64,000 nt of DNA from NCBI RefSeq assembly GCF_007679035.1, contig NZ_VEFR01000001.1:930001-994000 (forward strand), read 5' to 3'. The translations under genes and the position numbers were made by a program. The notes under the pieces were generated by a model. The model was not told where the DNA came from and made no database searches. It saw only the letters and a list, made by a program, of their open reading frames with translations. Source of the stretch: Agrococcus jejuensis (GTDB lineage Bacteria; Actinomycetota; Actinomycetes; Actinomycetales; Microbacteriaceae). Positions 1 through 9,263 of this stretch are shown in pieces; within the stretch, counting starts at the first letter, position 1, and each line of letters opens with the position of its first letter.

Positions 1-581
<581 letters not shown>

Positions 582-699
582 GCTCAGCCTCTCGGGCTCG
601 GGATGCGGCTCGCAGGGCACCGTCGCGACGCAGGTCGCGAGCGGCACCGCCGCGCGGAAGTCGCTGCGGGACGGATGTCGGGACGGCGCGCCGACGCAC

Positions 700-739
700 G
701 CATCCCTGCCTCGATGCTACCGCGTCGAGGCAGGGATGC
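700..739 (-). terminator. Perfect 15-bp hairpin after the fused peptide ABC ATPase gene
   Basis: Arms 700-714 and 725-739 are exact reverse complements with a 10-nt loop. There is no T-run, as is common for actinobacterial terminators. It lies 22 nt past the stop of the ATPase gene at 761 and before typA, so it should end the transporter transcript. Confidence 0.75.
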
Positions 740-760
740 AGGGCATGGCCGCGCGGGGCG

Positions 761-2458
761 TCAGCCCTTGGCGCGGATGCGGTCCTCGCGGCGGGCGCGC
801 TGGGCGATGGGATCGGGCAGCGGCACGGCCGAGATGAGGCGCTGCGTGTAGGGGTCCTGCGGGCGACGCAGGATGTCGTCGCGCGTGCCCTGCTCGACGA
901 TGCGGCCCTTGCGCATCACCGCGATGCGGTGCGCGAGCGAGTCGACGACGGCGAGGTCGTGCGTCACGAAGAGGCAGGCGAACTGCAGCTCCTGCTGGAT
1001 GCCGGTGAGCAGCTCGAGGAAGCGCGCCTGCACCGACACGTCGAGCGCCGAGGTGGGCTCGTCGGCGATGAGCAGCTCGGGTGCGAGCGCGAGCGCGCGG
1101 GCGATGCCGACGCGCTGCTTCTGGCCTCCGGAGAGCTCATGCGGGTAGCGGTTGCGGTACGAGCGGGGCAGCTCCACCGATGCGAGCAGCTCCTCCACGC
1201 GCGTGGAGAGCGCCTTGCCCTTCAGCTCGCCGGCGAGCAGCAGCGGCTCGCCGATCGACTCGCCGATGGGCATGCGGGGGTTGAGCGACGACGACGGGTC
1301 CTGGAAGACGATGCCGGTGCGGCGCCGCAGCGGGCGCAGCTCCTTCATCGTCGCGGCCGAGATGTCGACGCCGGCGGCGACGAGGCGACCCGACGTGATC
1401 GGCAGCAGGCCGATCGCGGCACGGCCGAGCGTCGTCTTGCCCGAGCCCGACTCGCCGACGAGGCCGACGATCTCGCCGGGGAAGACCTTGAGGTCGATGT
1501 CCTCGGCGGCGCGGAACGCGGGCACGCGGCCGCGCTTGGGGTACTCGATGACGACGTTGTCGAAGTGCAGCACGGGCTCGACGCCCTCGACCTCCTTCGT
1601 CGCCTCGACGACGCGGCCGGTGCGGTCCTCGTCGATGCCGAGGTACGGCACCGAGGCGAGCAGCTCCTTCGTGTACTCGTGCGTCGGGCGCTGGAAGATG
1701 TCGAGCGACGTGCCGCGATCGACGACGGCGCCGTTCTTCATGACGATCATGTGGTCGGAGAGGTCGGCGACCACGCCCATGTCGTGCGTGATGAGGATCA
1801 CGGCGGAGCCGAAGTCGTCCTTCAGCTTGCGCATGAGCTCGAGGATCTCGGCCTGCACCGTCACGTCGAGCGCCGTCGTCGGCTCGTCGGCGATGAGCAG
1901 CACGGGGTCGCACGCGAGCGACTGCGCGATCATGGCGCGCTGCCGCTGGCCACCCGAGAGCTGGTGCGGGTACTTGTTGAACGCCGTCGGCGGGTCCGGG
2001 ATCTCGACGGCCGTGATGAGCTCGATCGCCTTCTCCTTGGCCTGCGCCTGGTTCAGGTCGAAGTGGCTCCGCAGCGCCTCGACGATCTGGAAGCCGATCG
2101 TGTAGACGGGGTTGAGCGCCGTCATGGGCTCCTGGAAGATGACGGCGATCTCGTTGCCGCGCACCTTGCGGAGCTCCTTGGGGTCGATGCCCTGGATCTC
2201 GCGGCCGAGCAGCCGCACGGAGCCCGAGACGCGCGCGTTGTACGGCAGCAGGCCGAGCAGCGCCATCGCCGTCGTCGACTTGCCGGAGCCGGACTCGCCG
2301 ACGATCGCGAGCACCTCGCCGCGGCGCACCTCGAAGGAGACGTCCTTCACAGCCGGGTAGAAGGTGCCGTCGACCCAGAAGTCGACGTTGACGTTCGACG
2401 CCTCGAGCACGACCTCGGTCGGCGTCGGTGCGGATGCGGTGGGGACGGACTGGGTCAC
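761..2458 (-). CDS. Fused double-ATPase subunit of peptide ABC importer (DppD-DppF type)
   Basis: At 565 residues this is two complete Opp/Dpp-type ABC ATPases in one chain, energising import of di- or oligopeptides on the cytoplasmic face. The first domain has Walker [10 protein letters not shown] at 54-62, LSGGQ at 167-171 and Walker B LLIADEPT at 187-194. The second has GESGSGKTT near 335-343, LSGGQ at 442-446 and LLIADEPT at 462-469. The start is a GTG at 2458 with AAGGAG just upstream. It belongs with the permease genes at 3128-5842 and the binding protein at 5973, but a plus-strand gene at 2518-3120 sits between. It therefore needs read-through or its own promoter. Substrate specificity is inferred only from family. 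Confidence 0.95.
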   Translation of the reverse strand: MTQSVPTASAPTPTEVVLEASNVNVDFWVDGTFYPAVKDVSFEVRRGEVLAIVGESGSGKSTTAMALLGLLPYNARVSGSVRLLGREIQGIDPKELRKVRGNEIAVIFQEPMTALNPVYTIGFQIVEALRSHFDLNQAQAKEKAIELITAVEIPDPPTAFNKYPHQLSGGQRQRAMIAQSLACDPVLLIADEPTTALDVTVQAEILELMRKLKDDFGSAVILITHDMGVVADLSDHMIVMKNGAVVDRGTSLDIFQRPTHEYTKELLASVPYLGIDEDRTGRVVEATKEVEGVEPVLHFDNVVIEYPKRGRVPAFRAAEDIDLKVFPGEIVGLVGESGSGKTTLGRAAIGLLPITSGRLVAAGVDISAATMKELRPLRRRTGIVFQDPSSSLNPRMPIGESIGEPLLLAGELKGKALSTRVEELLASVELPRSYRNRYPHELSGGQKQRVGIARALALAPELLIADEPTSALDVSVQARFLELLTGIQQELQFACLFVTHDLAVVDSLAHRIAVMRKGRIVEQGTRDDILRRPQDPYTQRLISAVPLPDPIAQRARREDRIRAKG

Positions 2459-2517
2459 AGCCGTGCTCCTTCCATGCCTGGCAGGCGGGTCGTCGCGACT
2501 CTGGGAGACTCGACGGC

Positions 2518-3120
2518 ATGGCCTACTCGAGAGCGGTGTTCCGCTCGGTGTTCGGACGTGTGATGACGGTCGTGATGGCCGTGCTCATGGCAGCGGCGGT
2601 CGGCGCGATCGTCGCGACCAACGACCTGTGGGGCATCGTGTGCCTCGTCTGGACGCCCATCCTCGCGGCGGTCCTGACGTGGGCGATCATGTGGCGTCCG
2701 CACGTGGTCGTCGACCACGGCGGCGTGGATGTCGTGAACCTGGTGTCCACGTGGCATGTGCCGTGGGGCGCCATCCAGCGCATCGACACGAAGTGGGCGC
2801 TCGAGCTCACGACCGAGCAGGGCCGCGTCACGGCCTTCGCCGCGCCCGCCCCGAGCCGCTACGGCGTCGCCAAGGTCACGCGCGACGACATCCGACTCGC
2901 GCGCGAGTCGTCGCTCGTCGGCGAGTCGATCCGCCCCGGCGACTCCGTGGAGTCGATCTCCGGCGCGGCCGCGCACGTGACGCGCACCCACTGGGAGGAG
3001 CTGCGCGACGCGGGCGAGCTCGCCGAGGGCGAGCGGGCGACGCGCACGTGGCATCCGCGCATCATCGCCGCGCTCGCCGGTCTCGGCGTGCTCGCGCTCG
3101 TCGGTCAGCTGGTCCACTGA
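2518..3120 (+). CDS. PH-domain-like membrane protein
   Basis: A 200-residue protein of unknown function. I chose the ATG at 2518 because GGGAG precedes it and the hydrophobic N-terminus begins there; a longer frame opens at 2428. Two membrane segments lie at about residues 15-33 and 37-58. A hydrophilic stretch (about 60-110) follows with the bacterial PH-like pattern of short beta strands, VVVDHGGVDVVN then VPWGAIQRID, and a last hydrophobic segment sits at the C-terminus. It is the only plus-strand gene inside an otherwise minus-strand transporter cluster and converges on dppC with 7 nt between stops. Membership of the PH (bPH) group is by pattern only. Confidence 0.75.
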   Translation: MAYSRAVFRSVFGRVMTVVMAVLMAAAVGAIVATNDLWGIVCLVWTPILAAVLTWAIMWRPHVVVDHGGVDVVNLVSTWHVPWGAIQRIDTKWALELTTEQGRVTAFAAPAPSRYGVAKVTRDDIRLARESSLVGESIRPGDSVESISGAAAHVTRTHWEELRDAGELAEGERATRTWHPRIIAALAGLGVLALVGQLVH

Positions 3121-3127
3121 TCCGCTC

Positions 3128-4270
3128 CTAGCGACCCGTCGCGGGGTCGTCGCCGCGCACGATCGGCGGCTCGCCGTCGTCGCCGCCAGCCTCGGCAGGC
3201 GTCTCGTCGACGACCGACTCCGCGACCGAGGCGTGCGCCGGGTCGTCGGACTCGTGACCGCGCAGCACCGCGGCGTCGGCCGCGACCTTCGCGCGACGAC
3301 GCATCGCCCGCTCGGAGGGCATGCGCTTCTGACGCGGGTCGAACGCGTCGCGCAGGCCGTCGCCGATGAAGTTGATGCACAGGGCGATGATGATGATGAA
3401 CAGGCCGGGCCACCAGAACAGCCAGGGGCGCGTCTGGAACGCGGTCTGGTTGTCGGAGATGACGAGGCCGAGCGACGTGTCGGGTGCGCGCACGCCGTAG
3501 CCGAGGTACGACAGGGCGGTCTCGGCGAGGATGGCGCCGGCCATGAGCAGCGTCGTGTTGACGATGATCACGCCGATGGCGTTCGGCAGGATGTGCTTGA
3601 AGATGATCCGGCCGTTCGAGGCGCCGGCGACGCGCGCGGCGTCGACGAACTCCCGCTCGCGCAGCGTCAGGAACTCGCCACGCACGAGCCTCGCGAGACC
3701 CGTCCACGAGAACAGTCCGAGCACGAGGCCGAGGATCGCGGCGCCCAGGTTGCCGAACGTGGCACCGATGACCGCGCCCGCGATGATGAACGGGATCGTG
3801 ATGATCACGTCGGTGAACCGCATGATGAGCGAGTCCACCCAGCCGCGGAAGAAGCCGGACAGCGAGCCGAGCACGATGCCGATCGTGGCGCCGATGATGC
3901 CGACGATCACCATGATCATGAGCGACTGCTGCGTGCCGCGCATGACGACCGCGAAGATGTCGTGGCCGACGGTGTCCTGACCGAAGGGGTGCTGCGCGGA
4001 CGGACGACCGCCGTCGACGACGGGCGGGATGTCGTTCCAGCTGTACTGCCACCAGCCGGGGATGCGGATGCCCCACAGCGAGATGCCGACGGACGTGAAG
4101 GCGAGCACGATGATGAGCGCGAGCACGACCATGGCCGCGACGGCGCCGAAGTGGCGGAAGAACCGCTTGCGGACGATCTGCCCCTGGCTGAGGCCCTCGA
4201 CCTCCTTCAGCTCGAGGTTCGACTCGGCGTCGGTGGCGTGGGGCTCGTTGGGCTGGGTCTGGAGTGTCAT
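3128..4270 (-). CDS. dppC: Peptide ABC importer permease, DppC type
   Basis: An inner-membrane permease subunit of 380 residues. It has an N-terminal OppC-type first membrane helix (about 45-70), the usual further helices, and the ATPase-docking EAA loop EREFVDAARVAGASNGRI followed by FKHILPNA. An acidic hydrophilic tail of about 70 residues follows the last helix, longer than in typical DppC. The start is the ATG at 4270, 3 nt after the DppB stop, so the two are translationally linked. It should pair with the large DppB and the fused ATPase in peptide uptake. Confidence 0.93.
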   Translation of the reverse strand: MTLQTQPNEPHATDAESNLELKEVEGLSQGQIVRKRFFRHFGAVAAMVVLALIIVLAFTSVGISLWGIRIPGWWQYSWNDIPPVVDGGRPSAQHPFGQDTVGHDIFAVVMRGTQQSLMIMVIVGIIGATIGIVLGSLSGFFRGWVDSLIMRFTDVIITIPFIIAGAVIGATFGNLGAAILGLVLGLFSWTGLARLVRGEFLTLREREFVDAARVAGASNGRIIFKHILPNAIGVIIVNTTLLMAGAILAETALSYLGYGVRAPDTSLGLVISDNQTAFQTRPWLFWWPGLFIIIIALCINFIGDGLRDAFDPRQKRMPSERAMRRRAKVAADAAVLRGHESDDPAHASVAESVVDETPAEAGGDDGEPPIVRGDDPATGR

Positions 4271-4273
4271 GGC

Positions 4274-5842
4274 TCAGCTCACCCGGATCCGGGGGTCGAG
4301 GGCCGCGTAGGCCAGGTCGGCGATGAGGTTGAAGAGGAGCGCGAGCGCACCCGTGACGATGAAGAACGCCATCACGGGGTTCGGATCCGTCCTGTCCAAC
4401 CCTGTCTGGAAGAGGGTGCCCATGCCGTTCCATCCGAAGACGCGCTCGGTGATGACGGCGCCGCCGATGAGGCCGGCGATGTCGAACGCGATGATCGTCG
4501 CGATGGGGATGAGCGCGTTGCGGAAGGCGTGGCGCACGACGACGGTGCGCTCGGTGAGGCCCTTGGCGCGCGCCGTGCGGATGTAGTCCTGGTTCAGCAC
4601 CTCGAGCAGCGACGCGCGCGTGTAGCGCGTGAAGCCGGCGAACGAGATGAGCAGGAGCGCGATCGACGGCAGCAGCAGGTGCGTGAGCGTGTCGAGGCTG
4701 AGCACCCAGAACGAGCCGTCGAGGTTCGGGGTCGTGGCGCCGATCGTCGCGATCGGGCGTCCGCGGATGCGGCCCGACTCGGAGTACGGCATCCAGACCT
4801 GCTGGATGCGGTCGACGATGATGACGAATCCCGAGAGGAACGCGACCCAGCCACCGATCTTCATCGCCTGCGAGCGCTGCTCGCCGCCGAAGAGCCATCC
4901 GATGCCGACGCCGACGAGCACCGTGACGACCGCGAGGAGCAGCAGGAACGGGATCGACATGACGAAGGCCGACGGGTTGAGCAGCGTGTACTGCAGCGGG
5001 ACGTAGAGCACGATGCCCAGCAGGGCCACCGCGAGGCCGATGATGAGCGGCCGCTTGCGCTTGAAGCCCGACAGGATCGCGGTGACGCCGACGGCCGCGG
5101 CGATCATGAACGCGCCGACGATCACGATCGACAGGTCGGCCCCGCCGATGCGGAAGCGCGGGTCGAGGAACCAGCCGGTGCTGCTCATGTACACGAGCAC
5201 GCCGGCGGTCGCGACGCCCGAGATGGCGAAGGTCGCCGCCTTGCGCTTGAGGTCGCCGCCGATGAGCGAGGCCCAGATCAGTCCGGTGATCACCGTGAAC
5301 ACCACGATGAACACGGGCGAGACCGTGCCGCCGTCCTGCAGGAAGTCGTTCAGGCCGATGGCGCCGAACTCCTTGAGCAGCACCGCGACCCAGAAGATCG
5401 GGAGCGAGAAGAACAGGAACGACACGAACGTGATGCCGTAGTCGTACGCGCTGTACTGACGCAGGGCGGTCGTGATGCCGATCACGATGCCGAGGATGAT
5501 CGCGACGACGTTCGAGATGGTCACGAGCTGGATGGTCTGCCCCATCGCAGCCTCGAGCAGCACGACGACGGGCTGCTGCTGGATCGTGAATCCGAAGTCG
5601 CACTGGCCGATGAAGCATCCACCGATGCCGCTGAGCCAGATGAAGTATCGAAGGGGCGGCGGGACGTCGAGATGCAGGAGGCGGATGCGCGCCTCGATGA
5701 GCTGCTGGACGTTCGGCGCCTGGCTGCCTCGCAGGTCCTCGAGGGGGTCTCCCGAGAGGGCGACCATGTTGTACACGAGGAACGTTGCAGCGAGCAGGAT
5801 GAGGATCGCTGCGATGAGGCGCCGGATGATGAAGGTCGCCAT
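4274..5842 (-). CDS. dppB: Enlarged peptide ABC importer permease, DppB type
   Basis: The first permease subunit of the peptide importer. The N-terminus (RRLIAAILILLAATFLVYNM) and the C-terminal EAA loop (NQDYIRTARAKGLTERTVVV, near residues 418-437) are standard DppB. The protein is 522 residues, whereas DppB is usually about 310-340. The excess is a central block, roughly residues 178-355, with several extra hydrophobic segments between the normal helices. The start is the ATG at 5842. A hairpin at 5886-5919 lies between it and the binding-protein gene. Family assignment is firm; the job of the insertion is unknown. Confidence 0.93.
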   Translation of the reverse strand: MATFIIRRLIAAILILLAATFLVYNMVALSGDPLEDLRGSQAPNVQQLIEARIRLLHLDVPPPLRYFIWLSGIGGCFIGQCDFGFTIQQQPVVVLLEAAMGQTIQLVTISNVVAIILGIVIGITTALRQYSAYDYGITFVSFLFFSLPIFWVAVLLKEFGAIGLNDFLQDGGTVSPVFIVVFTVITGLIWASLIGGDLKRKAATFAISGVATAGVLVYMSSTGWFLDPRFRIGGADLSIVIVGAFMIAAAVGVTAILSGFKRKRPLIIGLAVALLGIVLYVPLQYTLLNPSAFVMSIPFLLLLAVVTVLVGVGIGWLFGGEQRSQAMKIGGWVAFLSGFVIIVDRIQQVWMPYSESGRIRGRPIATIGATTPNLDGSFWVLSLDTLTHLLLPSIALLLISFAGFTRYTRASLLEVLNQDYIRTARAKGLTERTVVVRHAFRNALIPIATIIAFDIAGLIGGAVITERVFGWNGMGTLFQTGLDRTDPNPVMAFFIVTGALALLFNLIADLAYAALDPRIRVS

Positions 5843-5885
5843 GAAGGCCTCTCTGTTGGAGAGATTTCGGGTAGTTCACGCGAGA

Positions 5886-5919
5886 AGGCGCCGGGCTGCG
5901 GGATAGCAGCCCGGCGCCT
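5886..5919 (-). terminator. Perfect 14-bp hairpin between binding-protein and dppB genes
   Basis: Arms 5886-5899 and 5906-5919 pair perfectly around a 6-nt loop. It lies between the binding-protein stop (5973) and dppB (5842) in the same direction. This is the usual place for a partial terminator or stabilising stem that keeps binding-protein mRNA more abundant than permease mRNA. Confidence 0.75.
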
Positions 5920-5972
5920 CCCCTGTAGGCGTCAGACCCTAGCAGGGCCGTTCGCCGGTGGTGTTACGTGGG

Positions 5973-7805
5973 TCAGGACTCCGTGACGTTCGTCTCGGTC
6001 GGCTCCCAGTCCCAGATGTTCCAGAAGATCGTCGGGGCGAGCGGCGACGGGTCGAGACCCGTGATGCGGTCGCTCCAGGCCGAGACTGCCGGGAACTGGA
6101 AGATGGTGATGCCGAACGCGTCCTCGATGAGGATGCGGTCGATCTCCTGCTGCAGGCGGAGCTGCTCGGCGGGGTCCGCCTCGCCGTTCAGCTGCGTGAT
6201 GACCTCGTCCATCTCGGGGTTCGAGTAGAACGACATGTTGTTGATGCCATCGGTGGAGAAGTTCGGGCCTGCTGCGGCGACGCCGAGCGACGTCGACTGC
6301 CAGCCGAAGAGCGACGCGTCGTACGCGCCGGGCGTACCGAGGAGGCCGCCCCACTCCGGGCTCGAGCAGTCGGTCAGGTTCCAGCCGGCGAGCGCAGCGG
6401 ACTGCTGCATGAGCTGGAACTCCTGCACGCGGCGGGGGTTCGTCGATGCGAACAGGAGGCAGACCTCCGTGCCCTCGGCGAGACCGGCCTGCTCGCGCAG
6501 CGCGATCGCCTGCTCGATGTCGACCTCCGCGTAGGCGTCGACGCCCGATGCTGCGACCGAGTCGTCGTAGCCCTCTGCGCCCGGCAGGAAGACCGCGGAG
6601 TCACGCGTGGTGGCCTCGGGGTTCAGCGGGACGATGAGGGTGTCGACGATCTCCTGACGCGGGATCGTGTGCAGGAACGACTGACGCGCCTCGAGGGTCG
6701 AGAAGACGCCCGGGTTGCGGCTCTGGTCGAACTGCAGGTCGACGTGCTCGTAGGTCGCGTCATCGCCGTACTGCACGGTGATGCCGTCGAGCGAGTCGAG
6801 CTGCTGGCGCACGTCGGCCGTGGCCTGCGGTGCGATGACGTCGACGTCGCCGTTCTGGAGCGCCTGCACGGCGGCGAGCGGGTCGGTGATGAAGCGCACC
6901 GTGACCTGCTCGACCTGCGGCTGGTGGTCGCCCACGTAGTTCTCGTTGGCCGAGAGCGTGATGTAGTCGTTCAGCACGAAGTCCGTGATCTGGTACGGGC
7001 CGCTCGAGACGAGGATCGACTCGTCCTCGGGCATCTCCGTGAAGTTGAAGCCGTTGTTCCAGAAGGCGGAGATCGCCGAGAGCGCCTCGGTGTCGCCGTC
7101 CTGGATCGCCGTCACGACGGCGTCCTTGGCCTCCTGCGGGTCCTCGATGCCGAGTGCCTGCTGGCCGATGACGTGCGCGGGCAGGCCGGCCTGGAAGGCG
7201 AGCTCCCAGTCGACGTAGAACGAGGAGTAGTTCAGCTGCACGCCGCGGCCGTCCTCGTTGACCTCGGGGACCTCCTGGACGAGGCCGAGACCCTCGGTCG
7301 GCGAGGCGCCGGAGTCGAAGAAGACCGTGTTCTCGGGGAACTCGGTGGTGAACTCGCCGGTCTCGGGGTCCTGGAACTCCGCGGCGTCGAAGTCCTCGGT
7401 GTTGTAGAAGCCCGACAGCGCGGCCCAGTTGAGCAGCATGTCGGCCGAGTCGACGGCGACGCCGTCGGACCACTGCACGCCCTCGTTGATCGTGTACTGC
7501 ACCTGGAGCGGGTCGTCGGACAGCAGCTCGTACGTGCCGAAGGACTCGTCCTGCTGCAGCTCGGGGGTCGAGTCGTAGAAGTTGAACCCCCCGTACGTCA
7601 TGTAGTTGATGTTGTTGTTGGCGGTGGCGTTGCCGAACGACGTGTTGCCGTTCGCCGAGTAGAACGGCTGGTTCCACGCCACGGTGATCGACGAGCCCTC
7701 GACGATCTCCTCGCCCGAACCCCCGGGAGTGGGGGTGCAGGCGGAGAGCGCCAGTGCGCCGACGGCCAGTGCGGCACCGCCCACTGCGAATCGGTTGATT
7801 CTCAC
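5973..7805 (-). CDS. Peptide ABC importer substrate-binding lipoprotein (family 5)
   Basis: The extracellular, lipid-anchored binding protein of the peptide importer, a 610-residue SBP_bac_5 member. I chose the GTG at 7805: AGGAGG sits 4 nt upstream and the next residues form a lipoprotein signal, with ALSAC placing the lipid-bearing Cys at residue 23. A longer frame would start at 7895 but lacks a ribosome site and would bury the signal. Family features include WSDGVAVDSADMLLNW and LVSSGPYQIT. It is first in the cluster, followed by a hairpin and then dppB. A close but diverged paralogue lies at 9264-11027. Confidence 0.94.
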   Translation of the reverse strand: MRINRFAVGGAALAVGALALSACTPTPGGSGEEIVEGSSITVAWNQPFYSANGNTSFGNATANNNINYMTYGGFNFYDSTPELQQDESFGTYELLSDDPLQVQYTINEGVQWSDGVAVDSADMLLNWAALSGFYNTEDFDAAEFQDPETGEFTTEFPENTVFFDSGASPTEGLGLVQEVPEVNEDGRGVQLNYSSFYVDWELAFQAGLPAHVIGQQALGIEDPQEAKDAVVTAIQDGDTEALSAISAFWNNGFNFTEMPEDESILVSSGPYQITDFVLNDYITLSANENYVGDHQPQVEQVTVRFITDPLAAVQALQNGDVDVIAPQATADVRQQLDSLDGITVQYGDDATYEHVDLQFDQSRNPGVFSTLEARQSFLHTIPRQEIVDTLIVPLNPEATTRDSAVFLPGAEGYDDSVAASGVDAYAEVDIEQAIALREQAGLAEGTEVCLLFASTNPRRVQEFQLMQQSAALAGWNLTDCSSPEWGGLLGTPGAYDASLFGWQSTSLGVAAAGPNFSTDGINNMSFYSNPEMDEVITQLNGEADPAEQLRLQQEIDRILIEDAFGITIFQFPAVSAWSDRITGLDPSPLAPTIFWNIWDWEPTETNVTES

Positions 7806-7902
7806 TGTTCCTCCTGTGCAGGGTGGGCGCACGACCGGGGCCGTGCGTCCATGAATGCCCCAAGCGTAGGGATGGGTGACTGACCGCTGCGTCACAGTCG
7901 CG

Positions 7903-7963
7903 CGATCGTTACCAAGGCGTATCCGAACGGGTGCAGCCTTTCCAGCGACTATGCACGATCGTT
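7903..7963. promoter_or_regulatory. Pair of CGATCGTT direct repeats upstream of the peptide importer
   Basis: The octamer CGATCGTT occurs at 7903-7910 and again at 7956-7963, about 100 and 150 nt upstream of the binding-protein start and before the divergent gene at 8056. Each copy contains the palindrome CGATCG. They could be a regulator site for either gene, but no regulator is adjacent and chance is not excluded. Confidence 0.25.
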
Positions 7964-8042
7964 GCGAAGCACGCAGTCTTCACGCGCGTTTCTCGCATTC
8001 GCGATGCTTGGATGCATCAGGGTGCGCGCGTAGGGACGCGCC

Positions 8043-8048
8043 TAGACT
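8043..8048 (+). promoter_or_regulatory. -10 element TAGACT, leaderless start
   Basis: TAGACT ends 7 nt before the GTG at 8056 and there is no Shine-Dalgarno sequence, so transcription should begin at or next to the start codon. Confidence 0.5.
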
Positions 8049-8055
8049 GGCCATC

Positions 8056-8454
8056 GTGACCCCGGCCCTGCTCGTGTTCGATGGCGACTGCGGCTTCTGC
8101 ACGACCGCGGTGGACCGCCTGCGGGCCGTGCTCCCCCGCTTCCCCGAGGCGCAGCCCTGGCAGCGGCTCGACCTCGCGTCGCTCGACCTCACGATCGACG
8201 ACGTCACGACGTACGCGTGGCTCATCGACCGCGCATCCGGCCGTCGGTGGCATGGCGCGCAGACGTTCGCGGCGCTGCTGCTCGGGCAGCGCGGCGTGCT
8301 CCCCCGGCTCGCGGGCGCCGCGCTGGCAGCGCCGGGCGTGCGCGTGCTCGCGGGCCTCGGCTACGACTGGGTCGCGACGCACCGGCACCGGCTGCCGGGA
8401 GGCACCCCCGCGTGCGCCCTCCCCGCACCCGGCGCGATCGGGGATGACGCGTGA
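8056..8454 (+). CDS. DCC-family thiol oxidoreductase-like protein (DUF393)
   Basis: A 132-residue thioredoxin-like protein of the DCC group, named for the motif seen here as FDGDCGFC at residues 8-15 (DxDCxxC). The family is predicted to do thiol-disulfide exchange; substrates are unknown. The GTG at 8056 is chosen because the motif normally sits within ten residues of the start and a -10 box lies 7 nt upstream. The longer frame from 7876 has no support. Its stop overlaps the next start as GTGA, so it is co-translated with the CPBP protease gene. Confidence 0.85.
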   Translation: MTPALLVFDGDCGFCTTAVDRLRAVLPRFPEAQPWQRLDLASLDLTIDDVTTYAWLIDRASGRRWHGAQTFAALLLGQRGVLPRLAGAALAAPGVRVLAGLGYDWVATHRHRLPGGTPACALPAPGAIGDDA

Positions 8455-9257
8455 CCACGACGGCCGCGCGCACGTGGTTCCCCGCCGTCGACCCGCTCGT
8501 CGGCTCGCGTCGCTCGCGCTGGGTCGAGATCGGTTGCGTGCTGCTCGTGTCGCTCGGCGCGAGCGCCATCTACGCCATCATCCAGATCGCCGACCTCGCG
8601 ACGAGGCCCGATCCGATCGGCGAGCAGGTCGTCGCGCTCAACCCCTCGCGCAGCGATCGTGCGTGGCTCGACCTGGCGTACCAGCTCACTGGCCACCTGC
8701 TCGACCTCGTGCCGGTCGTGCTCGTGTGCTGGCTGCTGTGGCGTGCGCGTCGCCCGCACCTCGCGCGTCTCGGCATCACGTTCGACCGCCCGGGCCGCGA
8801 CCTCGGCTGGGCCGCGGTGCTGCTGCTCGTCGTGGGCATCCCGGGCCTGGCGATCTTCGCAGCCGGGCGCGCGCTCGGCGTCACGGCCGCCCTCGCGCCG
8901 AGCCCCCTCGACGCGCAGTGGTTCACGGTGCCGATCCTGCTGATCGCCGCGTTCCGCGCCGGCGTGACGGAGGAGGTCATCGTGATCGGCTATCTCTTCG
9001 AGCGGCTGCGGAGCCTCGGATGGGGCAGGTACCAGATCATCGTCGGCGCCGCCGTGCTGCGCGCGACCTACCACCTGTACCAGGGCGTGGGCGGGTTCTT
9101 CTCGAACCTGCTGCTCGGCCTGCTGTTCGGATGGCTCTACACGCGCTTCGGCCGCCTGCTGCCGCTCGTGATCGCGCACATCCTCATCGACGTCGTCGCG
9201 TTCGTCGGCTACCCGCTCGCCGCTGGGGCGTGGCCGGCGCTCTTCGGGCTCGACTGA
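8451..9257 (+). CDS. CPBP-family intramembrane metalloprotease (CAAX protease-like)
   Basis: A 268-residue polytopic membrane protein of the Abi/CPBP family. The conserved motifs are the Glu pair in TEEVIVIGYLFERL (E174-E175), a His in ATYHLYQG (H208) and the C-terminal His in IAHILIDVVAF (H243). Together they form the predicted membrane-embedded metal site. Bacterial members have been linked to bacteriocin immunity and protein processing; no substrate is suggested here. It starts with GTG overlapping the stop of the DCC gene by 4 nt. It ends 6 nt before the stop of the convergent binding-protein gene. Confidence 0.88.
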   Translation: MTTTAARTWFPAVDPLVGSRRSRWVEIGCVLLVSLGASAIYAIIQIADLATRPDPIGEQVVALNPSRSDRAWLDLAYQLTGHLLDLVPVVLVCWLLWRARRPHLARLGITFDRPGRDLGWAAVLLLVVGIPGLAIFAAGRALGVTAALAPSPLDAQWFTVPILLIAAFRAGVTEEVIVIGYLFERLRSLGWGRYQIIVGAAVLRATYHLYQGVGGFFSNLLLGLLFGWLYTRFGRLLPLVIAHILIDVVAFVGYPLAAGAWPALFGLD

Positions 9258-9263
9258 GCCGAC

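Noticed and set aside
3105..5986. Very long open frames on both strands across the permease genes (up to 924 residues)
   Set aside because: They are Arg/His/Asp-rich antisense or off-frame products of GC-rich coding DNA; DppB and DppC explain the region fully.
8451..9257. CPBP protease as bacteriocin immunity in a bacteriocin cluster
   Set aside because: There is no precursor peptide, modification enzyme or dedicated exporter nearby, only a DCC protein in the same transcript.
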